In this document: in pieces, positions 35,413-46,399 of the stretch | Numbering within the stretch: the first letter of the stretch is position 1 | Layout of the letters: every line of letters starts with the position of its first letter | Assembly: GCA_020205615.1 (NCBI GenBank) | Contig: CM035164.1 | Span: forward strand, 121,764,307 to 121,828,306 | Origin: Panax quinquefolius | Taxonomy: Eukaryota > Streptophyta > Magnoliopsida > Apiales > Araliaceae | Direction: 5' to 3' | Length of the DNA: 64,000 nucleotides | Position numbers and translations under genes: made by a program | The notes under the pieces: generated by a model | Seen by the model: the letters and a program-made list of their open reading frames with translations, nothing else | Told to the model about the DNA's origin: nothing | The model's database searches: none

Positions 35413-37756
35413 GTATGATAAGAGAGAGAGATACCTTGAATACCTTTATCGTTGAAAACATTAAATTTATTTTTGCAATCCTACCAAAGATATTCATTAA
35501 CAATTCATCTTTGCACTACAAAGCCAAAGATATACAATCTCAGAAACCAATAATGCCGAGACTCAACTTAATAAGATCACGACCACGAATTATCCATGCA
35601 CCAATCGCTAAGGATATTCGTGTTTTCAATTACTATCATGATTATACCGAATAATCCTTGGTCATAATCATACCAAGTCTATCAATACACTACTACCAAA
35701 GATGACTTTTACCACATCCATGAATTAATATTTCATTCACGAGACTTAGCTCAATAATTAATCCATATCATCGAATCATCCCCGCACTACAAAAGCAAGG
35801 ATATTCATTAAGATCACGACCACGAAATTATCCATGCACTACTACCCAAAGATAATCGTGTATTCATTAAGTATCACGACCACAAATTATCCATGCACTA
35901 CGGCCAAAGATAATCGTGTATTCATTAGTATCACGACCAAAAATTATCCATGCACTACTACCAAAGATAATCGTGTATTCATTAAGATCACGACCACAAA
36001 TTATCCATGCACTACTACCAAAGATAATCGTGTATTCATTAGTATCACGACCACGAATTATCCATGCACTACTACCAAAGATAATCGTGTATTCATTAGT
36101 ATCACGACCACGAAATTATCCATGCACTACGCACCAAAGATAATCGTGTATTCATTAAGATATCACACCACAAATTATCCATGCACTACTACTACCAAAG
36201 ATAATCGTGTATTCATTAAGTATCACGACCACAAATTATCCATGCACTACTACCAAAGATAATCGTGTATTCATTAGTATCACGACCACAAATTATCCAT
36301 GCACTACTACCAAAGATAATCGTGTATTCATTAAGATCATACGACCACAAATTATCCATGACTACTACCAAAGATAATCGTATTCATTAGTATCATTACC
36401 ACAAATTATCCATGCACTACTACCAAAGATAATCGTGTTTTCAATTACGGTTATGATTATACCGAACAATCCTCGTCATAATCATACCAAGTCCATCTAT
36501 GCACTACAGCCACGTATGACTTTCAACATAATATAAACACGAGGATAATGATATAAAGAATCAATCAAATGAGATAAAGGATAAATATTAAACATTTATA
36601 ATATAATTTATCCAGATTCAAGAATATCCCCATGTTATCAATCACTTAATAATCTCATAATCTAATATCATTAATATTATAACAATATTTTAATCACTTC
36701 TTAAATTTATAAACAATTTATCTCAATTGTTTACGCTTTACCATATAATGCATTTAATCATTCAAAATGCCATACTCATAAGATATCATCACCAATTATC
36801 AAATCCTCATCAAAAAAAATATGCATATACTCTATATAGGATTCTCTAGCCATAAAATCCTATTTTCAACTTTGTTATTTCACATAACATATTTAACTCA
36901 TATGTTCAGAATTAAACTATTTTCATGAAAAATACCAAATTAGTCCCAAAAATATTTCTTTTCTGGGATTTAGCATAATATAGTCCCATAATGAAAATAT
37001 ATTTTTCTTGGAATTTTTAAAATTCATTTACTATTTTTCAAAAATCAATTTCTAATTAATTCCTTAAGAAATTAGCTACCTCAAGTTTAACTCCAAAAAT
37101 TCCCAAATCTTGACAGGACCTTACCCATGTTAACGTGAGCTTCTATTTTAAATTTCATGGTCATCGGAGTTATAGAACTCCTAAGGTTATAGCATTTTTT
37201 CATTTAAAAACCTAAATATTGAAATAGTCATAACTTGCTCATTTTAAGTCAGAATGAGCTCATTTTTGGACAGGAGGTACTTTATACCATATACCTTCAT
37301 GTCCCAAAAGGCCAGAATTTTTCTCATAATTTAAATGGCCGAAACAGCCTCTCTAAAACCATGGCAGAAGCTTTTTCGGTTTTTGCAGCTTTGCACTCCT
37401 TTGCTAAAATCAGTCCACACAAAAATCTACAACACCTTTTCAAGTAATTCCACTTGGATTAGTTAGGTAACTCATAGATCTAACTCTAGGACTTGACCAC
37501 ACTCAAAAATTCAAAATATAATAAGAGATATGGTCAATTGAATTTCATGTTACGTTTTTCACCAAAACCTGATTTTCAACTCTTTGTGATTTCTAAGAAA
37601 CTTTCATGTTTTTACATACTAACCAACATAACTCATCATAAAACTTACTAATACCACGAATACCCATGATTTTCATTAGTCCAATGCTTTTATTATGACT
37701 TTCATCATAAACCACGTAAACCTGCTCATTTTAGTCAAGAAATATTTGAGGGTTTA
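35413..37756 (-). mobile_element. LTR-like insert replacing element 3 pol
   Basis: Just after the polypurine tract and a short pol end (35367-35412), homology switches to sequence resembling the reverse of solo LTR D at about 13780-14900. Shared blocks include TTTTCATGAAAAATACCAAA and GGGATTTAGCATAATATAG near 36920-36980. It holds the 57-bp array at 35816-36440. The block 37030-37756 has no clear match in the window. Protease-linker sequence returns at about 37757. No TSD was found at these junctions. Confidence 0.5.
35816..36440. repeat. Expanded 57-bp minisatellite, about 11 copies
   Basis: About eleven units begin CACGACCACAAATTATCCAT and continue with GCACTACTACCAAAGATAAT then CGTGTATTCATTAGTAT. 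Length is mostly 57 bp, with some of 55-60. TTATC near the start and GATAA further on are complementary. It is the largest expansion of the ATCTTTG/CAAAGAT-type array seen in the other LTRs. Because 57 bp is 19 codons it creates a long repeat-encoded frame, not a gene. Confidence 0.8.
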
Positions 37757-38615
37757 AGAAATGGGTTTTGTCTTTGGAGTCAATACAAAATTCGATTTCA
37801 CGCTCTAAGTAGGCTAAGAAGTCTTCAAGAATACGCCAGAAATTTATTAATAATAGAAATATCATTCAATCTTCGTGACTCTCATCCAAGACTTGGATAA
37901 GACGTCACATCGATACCAACTGTGACTTCTATCCCTTAACCTAGATAAGACCTCACAATGATACCTATAACCTTGCCATCTTCATTCACGATGTCGCCAC
38001 TGTAAAGTCCGGCTTGGTGCATTCCACACAAGGAAGTCAACAACGAAAGGTTCGGGGCTCTTTACTTATGACTTGATATGATAATTGACTTTAGTAGTTT
38101 GGTTACTTGAATTCGCACAACAAGTTGGTTATATAATATAAAAGCTAACAACCTTACGAAAAGAATAATGAGTAGTTAATCAATCGATTTCAAAAATTAC
38201 CTCAAAGGCAAGTATTTTCAAAGAAATAATATCGACAAGTAACGTGAAAGTGTTTATTTGAATCAAACAAGATTTAAAAAAAGCGATTGGAGGTAACGAA
38301 GGCTCCTACTAACGAGGTTTCAACCAATAAGTCAAAGTCTAACTTCTCCTGAGTCAAATTTAAACGTTGAACACAACTAGGTGAAATAAAAGAGTGGGTA
38401 GAATCGTATTCTAACACTTGTATAGACTTCACAAGAGCTTACGATTAACTTACCCGTGATAATTTTATTCGTGTTCCTCGTCACGAGAAAAAAACGCTCT
38501 CTCTAAACTACATCGGCTTTGGTTTGTCTCGGGACAACCTTTGGTGCCTCCATCCTAGTTGAATTTGTCTTCTATGAAACGACAAAATCGAGCTAAATGA
38601 CCTTCTCTTCCACAA
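37757..38615 (-). pseudogene. Element 3 protease and RT-linker fragments
   Basis: Minus-strand fragments match the protease-RT linker and protease of elements 1 and 2. Examples are the segment around AAATTTATTAATAATAGAAA (37845, the linker before RT) and AAGTCAAAGTCTAACTTCTC (38330, after the DTGS region). The order is partly rearranged. Two partial copies of a TAAGACCTCACAATGATACC-type segment lie near 37890-37990. No open frame remains. Confidence 0.55.
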
Positions 38616-39672
38616 TTATAACATGCTTTGACGACATGGCGCAGCCGGATCGATGTGTCCTCTCCCCGCATTTGAAGCATATGATAGGTGGTCTTTCTCC
38701 TTCCTTAACAATGGGTCTTTGGTCTTTGACGCCTTTCCATCATTGTTGAATCTCCTTTTCTTGAAATGTCCATTCTTATTGTTTTGCCCCCGATTACCAC
38801 CGGGCGTGGTTACCATATCCGCCCGCTGATTCCCTCCACGCTTGTTGTCACCGCTCGATGACTACTCTCACCGGTATTATAATTTTGCACGCTACTCTCT
38901 TTTAGTCATATTGACTCGTTATCGCTACTCCACTAACTCGAGCCCTATTTACAACATCTCAATAAAAACACACAGCTTTATGAGAAATAAGATGTTGACG
39001 TATCTCCGCTTCAAACCTCTTAAAAATATTCGCGCCATTCTCTTCTTCATTATCCACCAAGTGGGGACGAAACCGTGATAACTCCACAAATTTTGCCTCG
39101 TATTGCGACACTACCATATTGTTTTGTTCCAACTTGATAAACTCCACCTCCTTCATGTGGCGAATACTTTCGTGAAAGTATTTGTCGTTGAATGCAGACT
39201 CCCCGAACTTCTCCCAAGATATCTTCAAGACAAAGAAAGTTGAGTACGCTTTTACCGATTCCCACCAAGAATCGCTCTCCGCCGCCATGACATAAAGGCG
39301 TAAAAGGAACCTTTTGCTCCTCGAGCATCCCAAGACATCAAATATCTTGGTAATCTGCTTTATCCATGCTTCCGCTAGAAGTGGTTTTGGCTCTCCTTAA
39401 ACTCCGGTGGTCCCAGCTCCTTGAATTGTTTAATGCGGTGGACCGCCTGAGAGTTTTTCCGTGTTTCCACCTATGTTTTAGATGCAGTCGCTTTACGACG
39501 ATGTTGCATGAATTCTAAAACCTTTTAAACGTCTCATCATTCATCAATTGATCGGTGTTGTTGTTTACAGGAGGATTATCGCCATCCCGTTGCACATTGT
39601 CCTCGATTATTGATCTGTGGAGAATCAATCTCTGTGTGCTCCATTGCTATTCTCAACATTCTCGGATGCCAT
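38616..39672 (-). pseudogene. Element 3 gag
   Basis: The start is probably ATG at 39670-39672 (MASENVENSNGA). The gag core frame at 38959-39333 reads WWESVKAYSTFFVLKISWEK, then NDKYFHESIRHMKEVEF and KFVELSRFRPHLVDNEEE. The nucleocapsid frame at 38616-38816 carries NGHFKKRRFNNDGKASKTKD. Gag would form the virus-like particle. Frames shift several times between these pieces. Element 1 gag shows the same core up to its interruption. Confidence 0.75.
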
Positions 39673-39837
39673 TTTCAAACACCGCCACAAAATAAGGGTT
39701 AATTAACATGCAACATATTATCACTATACTCTCACCACCAATCAAATACCAAATAAACTTAGGTAGGTCATACTAAAGAAGGAATTCCCCTCCTCTCCTC
39801 CTAGTTCTTATCTCACATCTTAGCCAGTGGATCATAT

Positions 39838-39854
39838 CCTAAGCTCGATACCAA
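39838..39854 (-). other. Primer binding site of element 3 (reversed)
   Basis: AAGCTCGATACCAA, reverse complement TTGGTATCGAGCTT, adjoins the 5' LTR and matches the PBS of element 1 exactly over this length. Confidence 0.7.
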
Positions 39855-39855
39855 C

Positions 39856-42290
39856 CGTGACGCCCCAAAAATTAGGTATACGCCACCCATCTTGGTCGCC
39901 ACTTACATGGTACATAAATTCAAATACAACTTACTAATATAATTGTCGTGGTATAATACTGACATAAATCCTGTGAGTTTGAATACAAATATTGTCTACT
40001 AGATATTATACAAACTCAAAAGGAGTCCTCATTACAACTATTATCACACTATTTCACGTAATAGTGAGGACTACTAATGCTATCCTCTGGACCATTACTC
40101 CGCTCCCCGACTCGTCTCAAATTATGTTCTCATTTCACGAAGAGAACGAAAGAAAAGAAAGGGTGAGCTCAACTAGCCCAAGAAGAAATATTATGACTAA
40201 GATAATGCGAATAAATTATCATTAGCCTTCAACAAAGGTGTAAACCGATAAAATACAATAGACAACCAGCTTTAATCTGCAATGAATATGCAATCCATTA
40301 AAAGAGTCAAGTAGAGAATAAAATCTACTATCTTTTAGGTTTTAAAAGGTTTTCATCAATTTTTTTATCACGAGACTCAACTTAATAAATAAACCACCAC
40401 ATCTAATCATCCTCGTACTACGGCCAAGGATTTTCATCAAATTATCAATGGTCATGACTATACCCGAATCACCCCGGTCATAATCATACCAAAACTATCC
40501 ATCATCGCATTACAGTGCCACCGGGGACTTTTATCACATCATTTATAACAAGCCATGATTATACCGAATGATCCTCGTCATAATCATACTAAGTTCATCT
40601 ATGCACGTAAGCCAAAGATAACATAATATATCACGAGGATGATGACAATGACATAATAATTCAATAAAACAAGTTCAAGAATTATTTTATCTAGGAATTA
40701 ATAACGTCCAAATTGTCAACAAGATACTTGCTTTTGTAGAGTAAAAAAATTCAAGAATGATCGTAAGAATATTTCCATGAAAAGATATCGGATGAAACGC
40801 AAATATCAAGGATATTCCACTAATTTCATGGAGTATAGAAGTCAAAGTTTTAACCAACCGGGTATAATAAAGAATGGAATAACAAAAGAAATCACCATGC
40901 ATGCAGATTGCAGATGATAAAAGTTTATTCCAACGGAATAATAATAATCGGAACCAGTCGTGAAATTCACAAATCGCGGGATGATCCAACGAGTAATAAT
41001 AAATGCTGAATAATAAACAATGGAACCAGTCCCATGTAAAACACACGATGCAGTGATATTCCAATGTAATAATAAATACTAAATAATAAACAATGGAACC
41101 AGTCCTGTAAAACACACACATGTGATATATTCCAACAGTAATAATAAAGAATGGAATAATGTAAGAAGATCACCAAGTATAGGGATTCACAGATACAAAG
41201 TTATTCCAACATAATAAATAAGGATGGAATAACATAAGGATTTCACCAAGTATAGGGTATCGCGCATATACGTGAGTTATGTATAGGGTATACCACTTTT
41301 TACAAAGTTATTCCAATGTAATAATAATGAATGGAATAACAGAGGTTCTCTTCATGAATACAAAAGAATAATATCCCTTACGGCACACAACAAATAATAC
41401 CCCTACCGTAAAAGACACTTTGGATATCAAAGTAGTGAAGTACCGTAATACTCTTCTTCTTTCTCTCTATAGATTTTCTCTCTATAGCTTCTCTCTATAA
41501 TTTCTCTCTGTAGAGTTTCAAAGAATTTGTAAGAAAATAATGAAGGAATGAGCTTCTATTTATAGAAAAATAGAATGCATAGTAATTAATCCATGAATCT
41601 ATCTCCAGATTGATTTACTTTAATCGGACGGTCCATATTTAAAGCAAAATCTTTTAAATAAAATGTAATATATTCTATTTATATAAAAACATTTTACTAT
41701 GCAAACTACAAAACATCTGAAAAACACTATGCAACACTATGCATAATAAAATATAATATATTCTATTTATAGAATAACTTTAATAAAGTATTCTGTTTTA
41801 TATAAAAAGATGTTTCTATTTTATTACGTTAATAATACGAATAAAACAAAACGTCATTATCGCTATAATAATTCATATTATTAATCGGCTAATAATGGAA
41901 TCAAACCGAGTGACTTCTCACATAAGCATCAATAATCAATACCGTAAAGCTTATGCAACCACACGATTCATCGTGTTTTTACTACTAATGAGTAGTTCAA
42001 CAAGATCAACGGTAAAACTTCCGTCGTTATTTCAATAAAATATTTTTGTCGCTTTCTCGATCCGATAATAATTACATTAATAGGGTCCACCAATGATTGA
42101 GCCGTTGTACGAATATTCCCTGCTAAACCGAATATTCCCCGACCAATCGAATATAATATAACCACTTGCATACTTTGCAAAATTTATAAATACTACCCAC
42201 AACTATAATATTATCTCAAATTCACACCATAATATTAAAAATTATTTTGACAAAATTTAAATCTTTATTGATAAAATCTGGGGTCTCATA
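39856..42290 (-). mobile_element. Element 3 5' LTR
   Basis: Begins CGTGACGCCCCAAAAATTAG (the first base changed from T to C) and ends AATCTGGGGTCTCATA before TCAAT. It aligns with the LTR at 32932 over its whole length. Differences are mostly one- to four-base indels near CG, CAG or CTG. It has a hairpin array (40860-41350) and an inverted TATA at 41556-41564. Confidence 0.85.
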
Positions 42291-42295
42291 TCAAT

Positions 42296-42643
42296 AATCA
42301 ATACCGTGTGCTACTATCGCAACTACGCCAGACATCGTTTTTTAACACCGTGTGTTTCAACAGATTAACGATAAAACTTACGCCGTTATTTTCATAAAGT
42401 ATTTTGTCGTTTTCTCAATCCGATATAATTACATTGTGGGGGTCCACCAATGATTGTGCCTTTGTCTAATATTTCTGTTAAAACGAATATTCCCCAACCA
42501 ATCGAATATTATATAACAACTTGCGCATACTTTACAAAATTTGTAAATATTACCTGTTATAACATTATATCAAATCCACACCATAATATTCAAAAATATA
42601 TTTCAAAAAATTATTCTTTATTCATAAAAGTTAGGGTCTTACA
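42296..42643 (-). mobile_element. Element 4 right (5') LTR, last part
   Basis: It resumes with AATCAATACCGTGTGCTAC, continuous with the sequence before 32927, and ends AAAAGTTAGGGTCTTACA. The AAACT that follows (42644-42648) duplicates 2289-2293 and closes element 4. Confidence 0.8.
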
Positions 42644-42648
42644 AAACT

Positions 42649-43278
42649 TCTCCTTGACAGAACTTTCTAGACATTGCCAATAATGCTATCTAATAATATT
42701 ATTCCAATAATATGAATTATTGATCTGATAATGGGAAATACTGTGTAGTGATAATTATTGAAACAACAATAATATAAAATATCAACGCAAAAATTATTGA
42801 ATCAATAAAATAAAATATTGAATAAGTAATTCTTTGTAACAATTATTATTGAGTAGTGCCTTCTTACGTAAGAATCAATAATTCAAAAATACTGTGAAAA
42901 ACCGTGTGCTACTGTGCAACCACGCGTAATACTGTATTTTAACCACCAGGTAATCCAACAGTGTTAACGGTAACAACTACACCATTATTTATAAAAACTC
43001 AAACTTGTCGTTTTCTTCATCCAATAGTTATTCAGTTATGGGACCCACAAATGGTCACATTGCGTCGTTGCATGCAAATATTCCCTACGCAGACGAGAAT
43101 ATTCCACGACTAAACGAATATTCCCAAACAATGATGAATATTTTATAACCACTTGCTTATTTTGTAAAATTTGCATATTTCACCCATAACCAAAGTATTA
43201 TATCAAATTAACACCTTATTATTCACAATAATAATTAGAGAAAATTCGATTTTATTTATAATAAGTTGGGGTCTTACA
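42649..43278 (-). mobile_element. Outer LTR, right portion
   Basis: Begins TCTCCTTGACAGAACTTTCT, exactly the continuation expected after CCAAACT at 2293 by comparison with 9670-9690 and 12440-12460. It ends AAGTTGGGGTCTTACA. The next five bases, TTAAC, resemble CTAAC at 393-397. Confidence 0.8.
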
Positions 43279-44949
43279 TTAACTACTTCTCATAAGGGGT
43301 AGTTATGAAATTTCATACAAAATTTTAATTATTAAATGACTTTCTTAATTCATGTGCATGAAATTAACATAACTATTATTATGGAATGTAGGTAGTAATA
43401 TATATTGTGAATGTTTACGATTTTTTTAATTGTAAGTTATGTGGATAAGTATTACTCATAATTTTGTTGAGAGATGTGTAATATATAGGGCTCTCTTATA
43501 ATTTATATCAATTTCATATATGTTAAATTTCACAATTATAATTTTACTTAAATTTATTGTAATGCATAACAAGACTCTATTTTGTATAACTTGTGACAAG
43601 TAGTAATATTTGGATCTTGATATGAAAATTTAGATATATTTTGCATTTTATATAAATAGTGTTTCTTAGTACACAACTTAATTTTAATTTCTAAAAACAA
43701 AAATGTTATTGTGAACACATATGTTCTTTTATTTATTATTTTTGTTTTAAATTATAAAAATATTATTAAATTTTAAAAGTTAATTCAAAATATTTTTAAA
43801 TCTAAAATTGGGATTGTCGACGGCAAAAAAATTCATTTTTTTAGAATTTCTCTTTTAGTGTTTCTTACCCTTTATGTTTCCTACGTGTTGAATTTTATTT
43901 GAAAGGGTGAGTTTGACATAAAGGTCCGACACAAAATATCGACGATTTTGAAAATTCTGAGTCGCCAGTTGGTAATAGTGAAATCGTTGTACCAATTCAA
44001 CCGAATTTGAAAATGTTTGTAAAAAAGCTCAATTATTGGACTCTTTTTAACAGGCCTTGAAAATCGAGATTCATAGAGTTCGGAGGTTTGATTAAGCGGG
44101 GGAAGCTGTTAGGCACCCCCGACTTCCGTGAAAACACGGTTACTGCGTCTTTTCAATTCCCTAATTTATTTGAAACATGTGTGGTTAATTGGGCCTAAGT
44201 GCATTATTTAAAAGTAGTGTTATGCCTCGTTTGCACCTATATACAAAGGGTTTGATGATTTGTATAAAAGTTCAATTTTAAGCAAAATATACAGAAATGA
44301 TGTTTTGAAAACAGGTTTTCAAACCCTTATGCTCACATAGTAATTGAGACATTTAATACTTTCATTTTATTTTGTATTCGGCTTGTTTTGATTTTATTCT
44401 CGATATGCGAAGCATCTTCAACAAAATAATATACATATAAGTGTCAGGCTACTTATAGGCATGAAAGCCATCGAAGTGACCCGAACACCACAAATATGAT
44501 TTATAAGTTAACTGTACAACTAAACAGGGTTCATCATGGGAACTAAATCTAGATCTGTCAGTTAGATCTTAGATCCCGCGGCTCCTAGGCTCACATAATG
44601 TGACATGTATAGTCTGTATAGCAAATATAATAAAATAAAAAAGATATTTAATCTAAATGTCGCAAAATAAAGGATTCATCAGTTAAATCCCTACATGCGC
44701 GTAGACAAACTTTCTGTTTCCTCTAGAGATCTAGGGACGTGTGGTTGCTTAATATTTACAAAACTAGAAATAAAATTAGATTTAAATAAATATTAGCCAT
44801 TCTAGCTCAATGGTTTCAGTTTTACAACTTTTGAACCGATTAAAAGTTAGATATGGCTAGATTTAGATAAATCTAGTCCACAAACATTAATATCACCGCT
44901 TTACATTGAATAAACATTTAGAACAGATATTTTAATAACAAGAAAACAA

Positions 44950-44950
<1 letters not shown>
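43279..44950. other. AT-rich intergenic DNA with possible LTR remnant
   Basis: No open coding frame of interest. At 43910-44170 the sequence has GAGTCGCCAG and GGAAGCTGTTAGGCACCCCC followed by GACTTCCGTG. These resemble motifs I associate with LTRs of Tat/Ogre-lineage Gypsy elements. That is recollection of a motif, not an alignment, and no terminal structure was found. The rest is A/T-rich with no recognised feature. Confidence 0.35.

Positions 44951-44951
<1 letters not shown>

Positions 44952-45007
<56 letters not shown>
44952..45007. repeat. (AT)n microsatellite
   Basis: About 28 AT dinucleotides. Smaller AT runs follow at 45070-45095. Confidence 0.95.
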
Positions 45008-45014
<7 letters not shown>

Positions 45015-45228
45015 AAGCGATAAAAGGTCACAGATTAGCAATTCGTGCCAAACGGGTAAATATAAATATAAATATATATGATTATATATATAAAAATAGT
45101 AAAAGGCAACAGATTAACAATTCAGGCACTATTAAACAGTATAATCCGAGTTTGAATCAACAGGTCGTGAATATATATATGAAAACAAGTAAAAGTCACA
45201 GATTATCGATCCAGACTCAGCTATTCGG

Positions 45229-45231
<3 letters not shown>

Positions 45232-45290
<59 letters not shown>
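45232..45290. repeat. Compound (AT)n(GA)n microsatellite
   Basis: About 17 AT units run directly into about 13 GA units. The small frame across it is repeat-encoded. Confidence 0.95.
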
Positions 45291-45381
45291 ACTAGGATCA
45301 GGTGCGGGAGTCCGCATTTTCTTAAAATGCAAATATTTTTTATATATATTTTTTAAAACAACTAAAAAAAAGTTTAATAAT

Positions 45382-46070
45382 TTATGGAACTGAAATTTTT
45401 ATATAATACAGTGTTTTGGGTGTGATTTGGATACATATAACAAAACATGTCTGCGTGAAGGTTCGAGTCGATGGAGGTGTGTTATACCTTTCCGGAAAGC
45501 CATCAACGAGAGCTACACAATGACATGAGATTTGACCTTTTTCGAATCCGGGAAGATGGATCCATGACCAAAACTTCAAGTCTTTGCAGTCCATCCCTTG
45601 AATTGTCTTGTGCTGTTTCCACTCGGGATTGATGTTATGGTTCTGCATGACTTTTTTTGCAGTGATTTGGGTTGAGTTGATGTTGGTTAGCAAAATTACT
45701 ATTTTGTCCCTCTTGGGTTGGTTCAGGGTTTGACGTGGTTGTAGCTGTCTTTTCTCAGAGTTGTCTCCGAGATTGAACTGCTGTTGACTTTTGTCAGTCC
45801 TTAGGGTTGTCTCTGAGGTTGATTTGAGATTTCCCGGGGTTTTGACTTGCTCTCCCGGGGTTGTCATCTGGGTCTGACTTGATCTCTCAGTATTGTCGCC
45901 GAAATTTGACTTGATCTCCCAGGGTTGTCGCCAGGGTTTGAAATTGATTTTCCAAGGTTGTCTTCGATGTATGACTTGATCTCCCGAGGTTGTCGTCGGG
46001 GTTTGCATTTGATGATTTAACTTTTAAAGTTGTCTCTGGAAGATAAAAGATGATCCTGCGTTCCTGCATG
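45382..46070 (-). repeat. 33-bp minisatellite with open minus frame
   Basis: From about 45745 to 46040 roughly nine degenerate units of about 33 bp repeat, of the form CCCGGGGTTGTCGTC then GGGTTTGACTTGATCT. Their period of 11 codons gives an open minus frame (45382-46008, 208 aa) with repeated GDN and GDQV words. The non-repeat C-terminal part includes WSWIHLPGFEKGQISCHCVA and has no family I recognise. It may be non-coding LTR sequence of another retroelement or a gene relic. I do not call a gene. Confidence 0.45.
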
Positions 46071-46399
46071 ATTAGTAATAGGAATGAAAAATTTCGAGTG
46101 TCTACAAAGATGATTTATAAAAAATTATTATGAAACAATAAATTTTATAATAAGTAGTATTTTGTAGATAATTTTAAATATTTATCATTGTATTGACTAA
46201 AATTTTTTAAAAAATTAATATTAATTTTTTTAAATTTTTTGTTAACTTTAAAAAATAAATAATGATTTTATATTTTAGAATGGGGAATTATTATTTTTTT
46301 GTGTGGTATCGCACTGTCATGATATTCCATCGGTTTATCAGATTTTTTTTTTAAAAAGGAAAAATTTGACAACCGTTGGATCGCCAAACAAAGTTCCCT

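Larger units (their letters stand above)
32932..42290 (-). mobile_element. Element 3: Ty3/Gypsy element with gag-protease only
   Basis: It has two LTRs of identical length (2435 bp: 32932-35366 and 39856-42290), TSD TCAAT on both sides (32927-32931, 42291-42295), a reversed polypurine tract next to the left LTR and a reversed PBS next to the right one. The internal part is only about 4.5 kb. From right to left it holds gag, protease-region fragments and a block of foreign LTR-like sequence. RT, RNase H, integrase and chromodomain are absent, so it was non-autonomous at least after that change. Confidence 0.85.

Noticed and set aside
35834..36262. Open frame of 142 aa on the plus strand with a 19-residue repeat
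   Set aside because: It exists only because the minisatellite period of 57 bp is a multiple of three and the unit lacks stops. It is LTR-like DNA with no known domain.
35816..36440. CRISPR-like regular repeat array
   Set aside because: The units adjoin each other without unique spacers, and the surroundings are plant nuclear retrotransposon DNA. It is a minisatellite.
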